Shown here: in pieces, positions 36,667 to 44,634 of the stretch
Position numbering within the stretch: the first letter of the stretch is position 1
How the letters are laid out: each line of letters begins with the position of its first letter
Origin: Bacteroidia bacterium
GTDB taxonomy: Bacteria; Bacteroidota; Bacteroidia; M30B66
Length of the DNA stretch: 64,000 nt
Reading direction: 5' to 3'
NCBI GenBank assembly: GCA_018401705.1
Contig: JAGYKL010000002.1
Span: forward strand, 67,526-131,525
Program-made: the position numbers and the translations under genes
Notes under the pieces: generated by a model
Told to the model about the DNA's origin: nothing
Seen by the model: the letters and a program-made list of their open reading frames with translations, nothing else
Databases searched by the model: none

Positions 36667-37059
36667 TTAATGGGCCATATCATCGTTGTAATGACTGCCT
36701 TCATACCCAGAATTACCTTGAGAATCATCTCTTTTGGAAGACAACATAGTTAGCACATCAGCTACAACCTCAACCGAATAGCGTTTTATTTTGTCTTTAT
36801 CTTCCCAGGTTCTTGAACGCAATTTGCCTTCAATGTATACAGTAGCTCCCTTTCTAACAATCTTTTCTGTGACTTCGGCAAGACCTCGCCATAAGACTAC
36901 ATTGTGCCATTCGGTTTGTTCAAAACGCTGACCGTCTTTTTTGTAGACTTCGGTTGTTGCTAAAGGAAAATTGGCAACCCTAACCCCATTATCTAAAACT
37001 TTTACTTCCGGATCTTTTCCTACGTTCCCTATCAGAATTACCTTGTTTACCCCTGCCAT
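36667..37059 (-). CDS. ssb: Single-stranded DNA-binding protein
   Basis: 130 residues, OB fold: MAGVNKVILIGNVGKDPEVK start, FPLATTEVYKKDGQ, TEWHNVVLWRGLAEV and GATVYIEGKLRSRTWED. The tail after residue 112 is short, and the acidic tip ends DDMAH instead of the common DDxPF that recruits repair partners, so partner binding may be weaker or different. Confidence 0.93.
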   Translation of the reverse strand: MAGVNKVILIGNVGKDPEVKVLDNGVRVANFPLATTEVYKKDGQRFEQTEWHNVVLWRGLAEVTEKIVRKGATVYIEGKLRSRTWEDKDKIKRYSVEVVADVLTMLSSKRDDSQGNSGYEGSHYNDDMAH

Positions 37060-37084
37060 ATGTTCAATTTCAAGAAATTACATT

Positions 37085-37092
37085 CAAATATA
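37085..37092 (-). promoter_or_regulatory. ssb promoter -7 box (TATATTTG)
   Basis: On the minus strand a perfect TAnnTTTG box stands 26 bp before the ssb ATG. It would drive ssb and gldD. No clear TTG box is seen at 17-20 bp upstream. Confidence 0.5.
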
Positions 37093-37336
37093 GCAGTAAA
37101 TAGTCTTGAAAACATAGTAGCAAATTTTGCTAGACTGAAATAATCAGCCAAAAAAGCCCAACAATCTTAAAGAGGCATTATGCGATTCTATTTAATTGAA
37201 GCATACCAATATACACTAACACTTAATCATGTTGCTCTTTTTGCCTACTTCCAATTCTAACTTGTATCACCCAATTGAGGGATTGGCAAAGCTTCGCATT
37301 GAAATTAATTTCGAGAAAAAATAACTGATACACTTT

Positions 37337-39271
37337 ATGAGATTAATTTTCCTTTTGTCAGCGCTTCTTGTTTCAATAAATCAATTGTTTTGTCAAGAGT
37401 ATTATCCGCAAAACTATGCTCCTGAGAATGGCTACATAACAAGATTGTTACAGAGCAGCGATACCTTATTTGGAGCAGGCAATTTTTACATAAGCGGTTA
37501 TAAAACAGGCAGTTTAATTGGGTATGCAGGAAACGAAAGAACTTCCATCGATGCAGATATTCCTTTTATTGATACCGGAGAATTAAATGATATCGTGGCC
37601 GATGGAAATGGAGGCTGGTACATTGCAATAGCAGGAGGCATTAACTATGAAGGAAACTCTTACAGAGGAATTTTGCATTTTAATGCTGATAAAAGCCTTG
37701 ATCAGGACTTTACACTAATGCAGCAAGGGTCGAGTTTCGCGGGTGTGGTAAATGCTCTTAAAGTGAATAGCAATGTACTTTACGTCGGCGGTTCCTTCGA
37801 GTCATACAATGGCATTGCTAGGGCTTATTTACTTGCTTACGACCTCTCAAACAATCAAATTATTGAAAGTTTCAATGCCGGTTTTGTTCCTACTCCGCAA
37901 ACCGCTGTTAAGAAAATAGAAGTTTATCAGAATAAACTATTTGTTGGTGGTGATTTTATAGCCTCATCAGGTCAACCTGCGAATAACTTTGGTGTATTTG
38001 ACTTAAATACGGGTGAATTACTTCACGATTTCAATACCAATGCTGATGTTAAACAGATAGCATTCGACGCCGATACTCTTTTTGCTGGAGGCGCATTTAG
38101 CACTTTTCAAGGGAGCAATAAATTAGGCTTTGCTAAAGTAAACTTAAGCGATAACTCTCTCCTCACTTTTAATGCTTCGTTTGATGGTTTTGTTGGAAGA
38201 GTATGGGATTTTAAATTCTCAGAAACCGATTTATACGTATGCGGTCAATTTTCAACTGTAAATGGGCTTAACAAAAGTGGTCTAGTTAAAATGAATCGCT
38301 ATTCGGGTGAAATTGACGCAGCATTTAACGTCACTTTTGACAATCCAAACATACAAAGTATGGATTTGCAAGGCGAGCAGCTTGTTTTCGGAGGAAATTT
38401 TAATCAGGTAAACGGTTTCTCCAGAGAAAAGCTAGCTCAGGTAAATCTTTATACCGGAGAATTAAGCACATGGGAAAGTTCAGTTTCTGGAACTCCGGTA
38501 TACGTTAAAAATATTGATGACCGAATTTTGATTTATGGCAATATGGATCAAATGAAAAGGGAAATTACGCATGGTTTCTTTGCCCTCAAATTGCCAGAAC
38601 GCACCTTACTTCCTATGGGTTTTAGCTCTGGAGATTTCGGGATTTCCTTGCGAGATATGGCCAAACTAGGTAACAAACTTTATTTTGCCTGCTCAGGCGG
38701 CCAAATAAATGGTATCAGTGTAGGGAAACTATTTTCATACGATCTGTTAACACAGGAAATAGTTAATATAGCAGACATTGGCGGCATTCCTAATTCAACT
38801 GTCGACAGATTATTAATTCACGAAGGCAAACTTTATGTGCATGGATATTTTCTCGAAGTTAATGGAATGCCTCGATCCAGAATGGCAAGAATCAATCTAA
38901 GTGATAACACCCTTGATGAGTGGAATCCTAGCTTGGGAAGCAGCTCCGGGGCTAGGAATATGCTCGTACTCAACTCTAAACTTTACTTAGCTGGAATAAT
39001 TTATTACGACAACACTGAGTATGCATTGGGAGCTCTTAATCTTATAGACGCAAGCTGGACGGGAGGGTTCTTAAGTCAGCCATCGATAAATCAAGATTTC
39101 AACGCAACAGACCTTATTATTGATGGCAATACTTTATATCTCTCTGGAGATCATTATTTAAATTTCAATCCGCTTGTTAGAAGTGCAGTAATTAAACTGG
39201 ATGAACAATTTGAAATGGATCAAAATTTTGTTGCTCCAATGATAGAAAATGCCAATGGAGCTAATCTTTAG
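37337..39271 (+). CDS. Secreted propeller protein, N-terminal part of a broken T9SS gene
   Basis: 644 residues: signal peptide (1-19), then repeats of the type LFVGGDFIASSGQPANNFGVFDL typical of delta-60/DUF5122-like beta-propellers. The frame stops at TAG 39269-39271, yet the same frame continues with VDAKSKNLISI, and the rest with the sorting domain lies at 39391-39819. It is on the plus strand between ssb and mutY, which are usually adjacent. Confidence 0.8.
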   Translation: MRLIFLLSALLVSINQLFCQEYYPQNYAPENGYITRLLQSSDTLFGAGNFYISGYKTGSLIGYAGNERTSIDADIPFIDTGELNDIVADGNGGWYIAIAGGINYEGNSYRGILHFNADKSLDQDFTLMQQGSSFAGVVNALKVNSNVLYVGGSFESYNGIARAYLLAYDLSNNQIIESFNAGFVPTPQTAVKKIEVYQNKLFVGGDFIASSGQPANNFGVFDLNTGELLHDFNTNADVKQIAFDADTLFAGGAFSTFQGSNKLGFAKVNLSDNSLLTFNASFDGFVGRVWDFKFSETDLYVCGQFSTVNGLNKSGLVKMNRYSGEIDAAFNVTFDNPNIQSMDLQGEQLVFGGNFNQVNGFSREKLAQVNLYTGELSTWESSVSGTPVYVKNIDDRILIYGNMDQMKREITHGFFALKLPERTLLPMGFSSGDFGISLRDMAKLGNKLYFACSGGQINGISVGKLFSYDLLTQEIVNIADIGGIPNSTVDRLLIHEGKLYVHGYFLEVNGMPRSRMARINLSDNTLDEWNPSLGSSSGARNMLVLNSKLYLAGIIYYDNTEYALGALNLIDASWTGGFLSQPSINQDFNATDLIIDGNTLYLSGDHYLNFNPLVRSAVIKLDEQFEMDQNFVAPMIENANGANL

Positions 39272-39390
39272 AATGATAAACAGGGTTGTATTTTGCATGC
39301 ATGTGTTGATGCGAAATCGAAAAATCTTATTTCCATAATCCTATCACCGGTGATTCACTTCTGAACTTAGATATTCTCTTCAATGGTTCA

Positions 39391-39819
39391 GTGCCTTTTA
39401 TAGAAACTTTAAATCAACCATACAGTTATGTCTTTAGCGACAATTTTCTTTTTATTGGAGGAAACTGGAACAGTGTAAGAGGAAACACTGTTAGAGGTTT
39501 AGCTATAATTGATGGCCGAACAGTAGCCTTTCCAAATTTAATCACATCTATTCAACAACAAACTTTTAATACAGCAGAAAATTGGTCAATCTATCCCAAT
39601 CCTAACAAAGGCCAATTCACCATCAAGATGGATGATGTGATTTCTAGAAACGCTAGATTCGAAATTTTCGACATAAGTGGTCGAATGGTATACAACAGAG
39701 ACCTTCAATATGGTTTTCAAAAAGAATCAATCAACTTGAATTTTTTAACACCCGGCACTTATGTAGCTAAAATTAATTCAGATGTCAAAAGATTTATTGT
39801 GATTCAAAACAGCAATTAG
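39391..39819 (+). CDS. C-terminal part of the broken T9SS propeller gene (sorting domain)
   Basis: 142 residues: last propeller strands (LFIGGNWNSVRGNTVRGLAI) and a type A sorting domain (WSIYPNPNKGQFTIKM...GTYVAKINSD). The GTG used as a start is internal; upstream in this frame HNPITGDSLLNLDILFNGS belongs to the same protein. One base appears missing near 39341 (ATAATCC where ATAAATCC would restore the frame), in addition to the TAG at 39269. Confidence 0.78.
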   Translation: MPFIETLNQPYSYVFSDNFLFIGGNWNSVRGNTVRGLAIIDGRTVAFPNLITSIQQQTFNTAENWSIYPNPNKGQFTIKMDDVISRNARFEIFDISGRMVYNRDLQYGFQKESINLNFLTPGTYVAKINSDVKRFIVIQNSN

Positions 39820-39848
39820 AAAACAATATGCCTGTTCTGATTTCTAAA

Positions 39849-40907
39849 TCAAGATTGCTCAAAATAACGGGTGATTACCCTTGGCATTCCCAGTTGAGCT
39901 AAATCACTAAACGATTTCCGCTCATAATCACGAACAGAGCTTTTTGTGTTTCCAGTAACCCGAGCAAACAATACATGCAAATGCTGGTGACTAAGTATAT
40001 GCTTCACAGGATTGCTGAGATGATTAAGTTCAGCCTGAAAGACTTTCAGGCTTTCTTTGTATTTATCAGTTGATTCAAATCCCAGCCATTCTTCAGCACT
40101 TTGAAACTCAATTATTGGGAATTCATACAAGCCAGCCCAAATATCTTTGTCTCCACGTTTTCTAACAAGAGTATGGTCTTCATCATCCTTTACAATTAAA
40201 TAAAGTAAATACCTCTTTTTCACTTTCGTTTTTCCCCTTTTGATTGGTCTAGATGCAATAGTTTCATTTTTCAAGGCCAAACATCCCGCGTTAAGCGGAC
40301 AATCTATACAAATTGGATTAGAAGGTTTGCACACCAAAGAGCCAAAATCCATCATTGCCTGATTAAAATCTCCAGGTGAAAAATTGGGGATTAACTCATT
40401 TGCTAAATCAAAAAACTCTCGTATTCCGGCAGAAGAATCAATTGGAGTATCTATGTCAAAGTAGCGCGAAAGTAGGCGGTACACATTCCCATCAACCACA
40501 GCATGGCGAAGGTTAAACGCAATAGATGAAATAGCGGATGCTGTGTAGGGTCCAACTCCTGGTAGTTTTCTCAAATCATCATAAGAGTCGGGAAAACGGC
40601 CTTTATATTCTTCTACAACCATTTTTGCAGCAGCATGCAGGTTTCTGGCTCTGGAATAATATCCTAAGCCCTGCCAAAGTTGCATTACATGATCTTCTTT
40701 TGCTGCAGCAAGATGATTTACAGTGGGGAATGCTTCAATGAATTTTAAATAGTAACTTAATCCTTGTTCTATTCTAGTTTGTTGAAGGATAATTTCAGAA
40801 AGCCAAATTGAATATGGATTCTTATTATTTCGCCAAGGTAATTCACGCTTGTGAGCAGAATACCATGAAAGAATTATTCTAGAAAAAGGGTGTAAAACAG
40901 AATCCAT
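39849..40907 (-). CDS. mutY: A/G-specific adenine glycosylase
   Basis: 352 residues. Removes adenine mispaired with 8-oxoguanine. Helix-hairpin-helix LRKLPGVGPYTASAI, catalytic region WLSEIILQQTRIEQG, and a [4Fe-4S] loop C-x6-C-x2-C-x5-C (CKPSNPICIDCPLNAGC). The C-terminal NUDIX-like domain (about 225-350) recognises 8-oxoG. Divergent from the HU gene. Confidence 0.94.
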   Translation of the reverse strand: MDSVLHPFSRIILSWYSAHKRELPWRNNKNPYSIWLSEIILQQTRIEQGLSYYLKFIEAFPTVNHLAAAKEDHVMQLWQGLGYYSRARNLHAAAKMVVEEYKGRFPDSYDDLRKLPGVGPYTASAISSIAFNLRHAVVDGNVYRLLSRYFDIDTPIDSSAGIREFFDLANELIPNFSPGDFNQAMMDFGSLVCKPSNPICIDCPLNAGCLALKNETIASRPIKRGKTKVKKRYLLYLIVKDDEDHTLVRKRGDKDIWAGLYEFPIIEFQSAEEWLGFESTDKYKESLKVFQAELNHLSNPVKHILSHQHLHVLFARVTGNTKSSVRDYERKSFSDLAQLGMPRVITRYFEQS

Positions 40908-40969
40908 CGCAACAATAATAGGTGATTCAGCTAATTGTAAAAAACTTTTTCGTTTGAAAAGAAATCTAA

Positions 40970-40977
40970 TATCTTTG
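40970..40977 (+). promoter_or_regulatory. HU gene promoter -7 box (TATCTTTG)
   Basis: A perfect TAnnTTTG box followed by CACCCCC, a context common before highly expressed Bacteroidota genes. The predicted leader to the HU ATG is about 75 nt and ends in an A/T-rich stretch. Confidence 0.65.
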
Positions 40978-41056
40978 CACCCCCGTTTTTACAACGCTAA
41001 CATCCACATTAACAAAAAACTAAATACTTTATAAATCTTTTAAATTCCATCCAGCC

Positions 41057-41344
41057 ATGACCAAAGCTGAAATTGTTACAGAAATCGCAGAAAAAACAGG
41101 TATTGAAAAAGTAACTGTTCAGGCAACTGTTGAAGCGTTCATGAAGAGCGTTAAGAACAACTTGTCACAAGGTAAAAATGTTTATCTCCGTGGTTTCGGT
41201 AGCTTTGTAGTAAAGAAGCGCGCAACTAAAAAAGGCCGCAACATTTCTAAAAACACAACAATCGTTATTCCTGAGCACTTCATTCCTTCTTTTAAGCCAG
41301 CTAAGACTTTTAGCGACAAGGTTAAGAAGTCTGTGAAGGCGTAA
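41057..41344 (+). CDS. HU/IHF family DNA-binding protein
   Basis: 95 residues. A histone-like nucleoid protein: MTKAEIVTEIAEKTGIEKVTV helical start, GKNVYLRGFGSFVVKKRATKKGRN beta-arm with basic residues, and the FKPAKTFSDKVKK end. It is divergent from mutY and starts a plus-strand run of HU, TPR protein, COX24-like peptide and RNase G, an order common in Bacteroidota. Confidence 0.94.
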   Translation: MTKAEIVTEIAEKTGIEKVTVQATVEAFMKSVKNNLSQGKNVYLRGFGSFVVKKRATKKGRNISKNTTIVIPEHFIPSFKPAKTFSDKVKKSVKA

Positions 41345-41350
41345 TAATCA

Positions 41351-42190
41351 ATGAATATTCGACTGCTATCGGTTGTTTTAGCTTGTACCCTAGTTGGCGC
41401 AGCTATTATTCTTGCTCCAAGAGCAGGAAAGTCTCAGAAGGATTCAACCAAGACCGAGGCAACGAATTCTACCGGAGAAGCTGAGTTTAACGAACAGCTT
41501 GAATCGGTAAAAAAAGCTATGGATGCTCCTGCACTAGCAGGCATCGAGTTCTTTGAAAGCCGGTTGAACCAATCAACCGGGATGGCCAAAACAACATGGC
41601 TCGACTCACTTACATCAGCATGGGATCGTCAAATGAGACCTGGAATATCGGCTGAGTATGTTTACAGGAAAGCTGAACTAACAAATACTGCCGAAGACTG
41701 GTTCGCAGCTGGGAAGAGGTATTTGGGTATTTCAAGGTTTTTTCAAGGTGAAGATCAGCAAGCTCTTAATGAGCGTGCTACAATTTGTCTTGAAAAAGCA
41801 AATGAGTTAAAGTCTGGTAACAACGAAACAAAAACGATGTTAGGGGCTGCTTATGTTGAAGGAGGGAAAGAGCCAATGAAAGGAATTTTTCTTCTGAGAG
41901 AAGTTATTGCTGATGATCCCGAAAACATTGATGCCCTTTTAAATTTAGGGTTCTTTTCAATGCAAAGTGGACAGTATGATAAAGCAGAAGAACGATTTAA
42001 AACTGTTGTTGGTTTGCAGCCTGAGTTAGCCGAAGTGAGATTATATCTTGCCGAAGCGCTACAAGCTCAAGGCAAAGATGATTTGGCCATCAAAGAATTA
42101 AAAGAAATTAAGAAAATCACGTCCGATTCGCTTCTTATTCAGGAAACTGATAGAAGAATAGGACAAATTGAACTGAATACAAAACTTTAA
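41351..42190 (+). CDS. TPR repeat protein with N-terminal membrane anchor
   Basis: 279 residues: one hydrophobic segment at about 5-22, a Ser/Thr-rich linker, then helical repeats; the clearest TPR is ALLNLGFFSMQSGQYDKAEE followed by LAEALQAQGKDDLAIKEL. It starts 6 bp after HU and probably sits on the periplasmic side of the inner membrane. Conserved at this place in the phylum; function unknown. Confidence 0.82.
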   Translation: MNIRLLSVVLACTLVGAAIILAPRAGKSQKDSTKTEATNSTGEAEFNEQLESVKKAMDAPALAGIEFFESRLNQSTGMAKTTWLDSLTSAWDRQMRPGISAEYVYRKAELTNTAEDWFAAGKRYLGISRFFQGEDQQALNERATICLEKANELKSGNNETKTMLGAAYVEGGKEPMKGIFLLREVIADDPENIDALLNLGFFSMQSGQYDKAEERFKTVVGLQPELAEVRLYLAEALQAQGKDDLAIKELKEIKKITSDSLLIQETDRRIGQIELNTKL

Positions 42191-42202
42191 AAAACATTCA
42201 TT

Positions 42203-42292
42203 ATGCCAAGCGGTAAGAAAAGAAAGCGTCATAAAATGGCCACGCACAAGCGCAAGAAGCGTCTGCGTAAGAATCGTCACAAGAAGAAGTAA
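42203..42292 (+). CDS. COX24/AURKAIP1-like tiny basic protein
   Basis: 29 residues, 20 of them Lys, Arg or His, starting MPSGKKRKRHK. It is easy to miss because of its size. The same peptide is found in Bacteroidota before the RNase G gene and belongs to the COX24/AURKAIP1 (mitochondrial mS38-like) family, so a ribosomal role is likely. It follows the TPR gene by 12 bp. Confidence 0.85.
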   Translation: MPSGKKRKRHKMATHKRKKRLRKNRHKKK

Positions 42293-42386
42293 GCTGCGGC
42301 ATTTAATCTGATATCGGGGACGAATGTGCCCATGTTTCAGATTACTGACCGTTCCGTTTTATTATCCTCGTAAGGGAATCCCTTCG

Positions 42387-42409
42387 GGCACGTCTTTGAT
42401 GTGCCTTTT
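42387..42409 (+). terminator. Weak hairpin between the COX24-like gene and RNase G
   Basis: GGCAC (42387-42391) pairs with GTGCC (42401-42405), 9-nt loop, followed by TTTT. The 5-bp stem is weak; it may attenuate, not terminate. The surrounding 135-bp spacer repeats CCCTTCGGG twice (around 42380 and 42419). Confidence 0.3.
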
Positions 42410-42429
42410 GGTGTTTATCCCTTCGGGTG

Positions 42430-43995
42430 ATGAATATTTTACACGTGAACAAAGAACTAATCATCAATGCCTCAGGCAGTGATGTTATCATAGCCCAGCT
42501 GGAAGATCGCCGACTAATAGAACTGAACCGCGAAAAAAGTAATGTTTCTTTTGCCGTTGGTGATATTTATCTAGGTCGCGTTAAAAAAGTTATGCCCGGA
42601 CTCAACGCTGCATTTGTAGATGTTGGGTACGAAAAAGATGCATTTCTTCATTACTTAGATTTAGGACCGCAAGTGCAGTCGCTGATAAAGTATATGAAAA
42701 TGGGCCTTGCTGGCAAAGCACCTGAGAGCAGACTGGCCGATTTCAGAATGGAAGGCGACATCCGCAAGGATGGAAAGATCATTGACGTGTTGCAAAACAA
42801 CATGCCAATGCTTGTGCAAATAGCTAAAGAGCCAATATCTACTAAAGGCCCAAGGATAAGCTCTGAACTTTCTCTTGCAGGAAGGTATCTTGTTTTAGTA
42901 CCTTTTTCAGATAAGATTTCAATCTCACAAAAGATTAAAGAATCTGAAGAAAGAAACAGACTTAAGCGTCTTATTATGAGCATCCGCCCAAAGGGCTTTG
43001 GTGTTATAATAAGAACTGTTGCTGCAAATAAAAAGGTTGCAGAACTTGACCAGGACCTCAACGAATTAGTAGAACGTTGGGATACTCTTGTTAAGAATCT
43101 TCAAAAAGCACAGCCAAAAACTAAAGTTCTTGGAGAAATCAAAAGGACTTCTGCTTTATTAAGGGATGTGCTTAACGATTCTTTCAATAGCATCGTTATC
43201 GACGATCAGACCATTTATAATGAAGTAAAGAATTACATCGCTCATATTGCTCCTGATAAGGAGAAAATCGTAAAACACCACAAAGGAAAAGAAGATGTTT
43301 TCGAGGCTTATGGTGTTGACCGTCAGATAAAAGCGGCATTTGGTCAAAATGTAAGCATGAAAAGCGGGGCTTATCTCATTATTCAGCATACTGAGGCAAT
43401 GCACGTAATTGATGTGAACTCAGGCCACCGTTCACGTTCAGATAGCGATCAAGAAACAAATGCCCTCGATTGCAACCTAGAAGCTGCTTCTGAAATAGCT
43501 AGACAGTTGCGTCTTCGTGATATGGGCGGGATTATCGTTATCGACTTTATTGATATGCACTCGGCTACAAACCGGAAAGTGCTGTTCGATAAACTAAAAG
43601 AAGCGATGCTACAGGATAGAGCCAAGCATACCATTTTACCTCCGAGTAAATTTGGCTTGATTCAAATTACTCGTCAACGAGTTAGACCTGAACTGGTAAT
43701 AGAAACGCTTGAAAAATGCCCTACCTGCAACGGTTCTGGTGAAATTCAACCTTCTATTCTAATTACCGACGAAATTGAAAACACATTGCGTTTCATCTTG
43801 AAAGAGCAAAACGAGAAATCTGTAAGCCTTTGGGTAAATCCATTTATCGAAGCTTATCTAAAGAAAGGCTTTCCTTCAATTCGTATGAAATGGTTTTTCA
43901 AATACAAAAAGTGGATTCAAGTAAAATCTAATCTGAATTACCATATTAACGAATACCACTTCCTAAATAATCAGGACGAGGAAATTAAACTTTAA
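42430..43995 (+). CDS. rng: Ribonuclease G/E family endoribonuclease
   Basis: 521 residues. S1 domain (about 35-125, FAVGDIYLGRVKKVMPGLNAAFVDVG), RNase H-like and DNase I-like parts with metal-binding acids in HVIDVNSGH and IIVIDFIDMH, and the zinc-link cysteines CPTC near residue 435. It lacks the long C-terminal scaffold of RNase E, so it is RNase G-like. It processes rRNA and mRNA. A GTG at 42427 directly before the chosen ATG is an alternative start. Confidence 0.93.
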   Translation: MNILHVNKELIINASGSDVIIAQLEDRRLIELNREKSNVSFAVGDIYLGRVKKVMPGLNAAFVDVGYEKDAFLHYLDLGPQVQSLIKYMKMGLAGKAPESRLADFRMEGDIRKDGKIIDVLQNNMPMLVQIAKEPISTKGPRISSELSLAGRYLVLVPFSDKISISQKIKESEERNRLKRLIMSIRPKGFGVIIRTVAANKKVAELDQDLNELVERWDTLVKNLQKAQPKTKVLGEIKRTSALLRDVLNDSFNSIVIDDQTIYNEVKNYIAHIAPDKEKIVKHHKGKEDVFEAYGVDRQIKAAFGQNVSMKSGAYLIIQHTEAMHVIDVNSGHRSRSDSDQETNALDCNLEAASEIARQLRLRDMGGIIVIDFIDMHSATNRKVLFDKLKEAMLQDRAKHTILPPSKFGLIQITRQRVRPELVIETLEKCPTCNGSGEIQPSILITDEIENTLRFILKEQNEKSVSLWVNPFIEAYLKKGFPSIRMKWFFKYKKWIQVKSNLNYHINEYHFLNNQDEEIKL

Positions 43996-44030
43996 TATCG
44001 GCTTAACATTCAAGATGTTAATTTCACATC

Positions 44031-44482
44031 ATGAATCCTAACTACGCTGAATCATTATTTGAATACGATTTCTGGGCAAACTCTAGAGTCTTTGAAGCCA
44101 TAGAGCCATTTTGTGAAAATGTGCCCCATGAAATTCTTGAACTCATGAGTCACATTCTTGGAGCCAAACAAGTTTGGTATAATCGAATCCAAAATATTCC
44201 TGCAGGTAAAGATCTTTTGAAGTTCAAACCTTAGAAATGCTCAAAAGAAGTAATGAATCTCTATCACAACTTTGGTCAGATTTAATTCATAGAATTGATA
44301 TCAACAAAACTCAAATAACCTACAATAATCTGGCAGGAGATTCTTTCGAGAGTTCTATTTCTGATATAATAACACAATTATTTTCACACGGCAGTTACCA
44401 CCGTGGTCAGGTTGCCAGAATTATCAGAGAATCAGGCCAAAAGCCCCTGTCAACAGATTTCATTGTTTTTGCAAGACAATAA
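44031..44482 (+). pseudogene. DinB family protein, frameshifted
   Basis: The four-helix DinB/YfiT fold is split: 44031-44234 encodes MNPNYAESLFEYDFWANSRV through LMSHILGAKQVWYNRI with the first metal His, and the rest continues in another frame as EVQTLEMLKRSNESL through LFSHGSYHRGQVARII with the HGxxHRGQ metal motif. A deletion of one or two bases near 44217-44221 separates them. Joined, the product is about 150 residues, normal for the family. Confidence 0.8.
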
Positions 44483-44563
44483 GCCTTATAATAGCATTAT
44501 TCAGCTGTAATGAATACTAAGAAATACCGGGGTCATTTTCTAAGCGATTCCACCTCTTTTTCC

Positions 44564-44571
44564 TACCTTCG
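44564..44571 (+). promoter_or_regulatory. Possible -7 box (TACCTTCG) of the MMPL-rfbA operon
   Basis: One mismatch to TAnnTTTG, 63 bp before the transporter ATG. TTCG-type variants are common in Bacteroidota, but no clear -33 box is seen. Confidence 0.35.
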
Positions 44572-44634
44572 CCGACTTATAGTTTTGCTGTTTCATAGCT
44601 AGGTGAAAACAGTAGCTAAAATTGAGTATAAGGC

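Noticed and set aside
44237-44482. Separate small gene after the first DinB half
   Set aside because: It carries the second metal motif of the same DinB fold and joins the upstream half after one indel.
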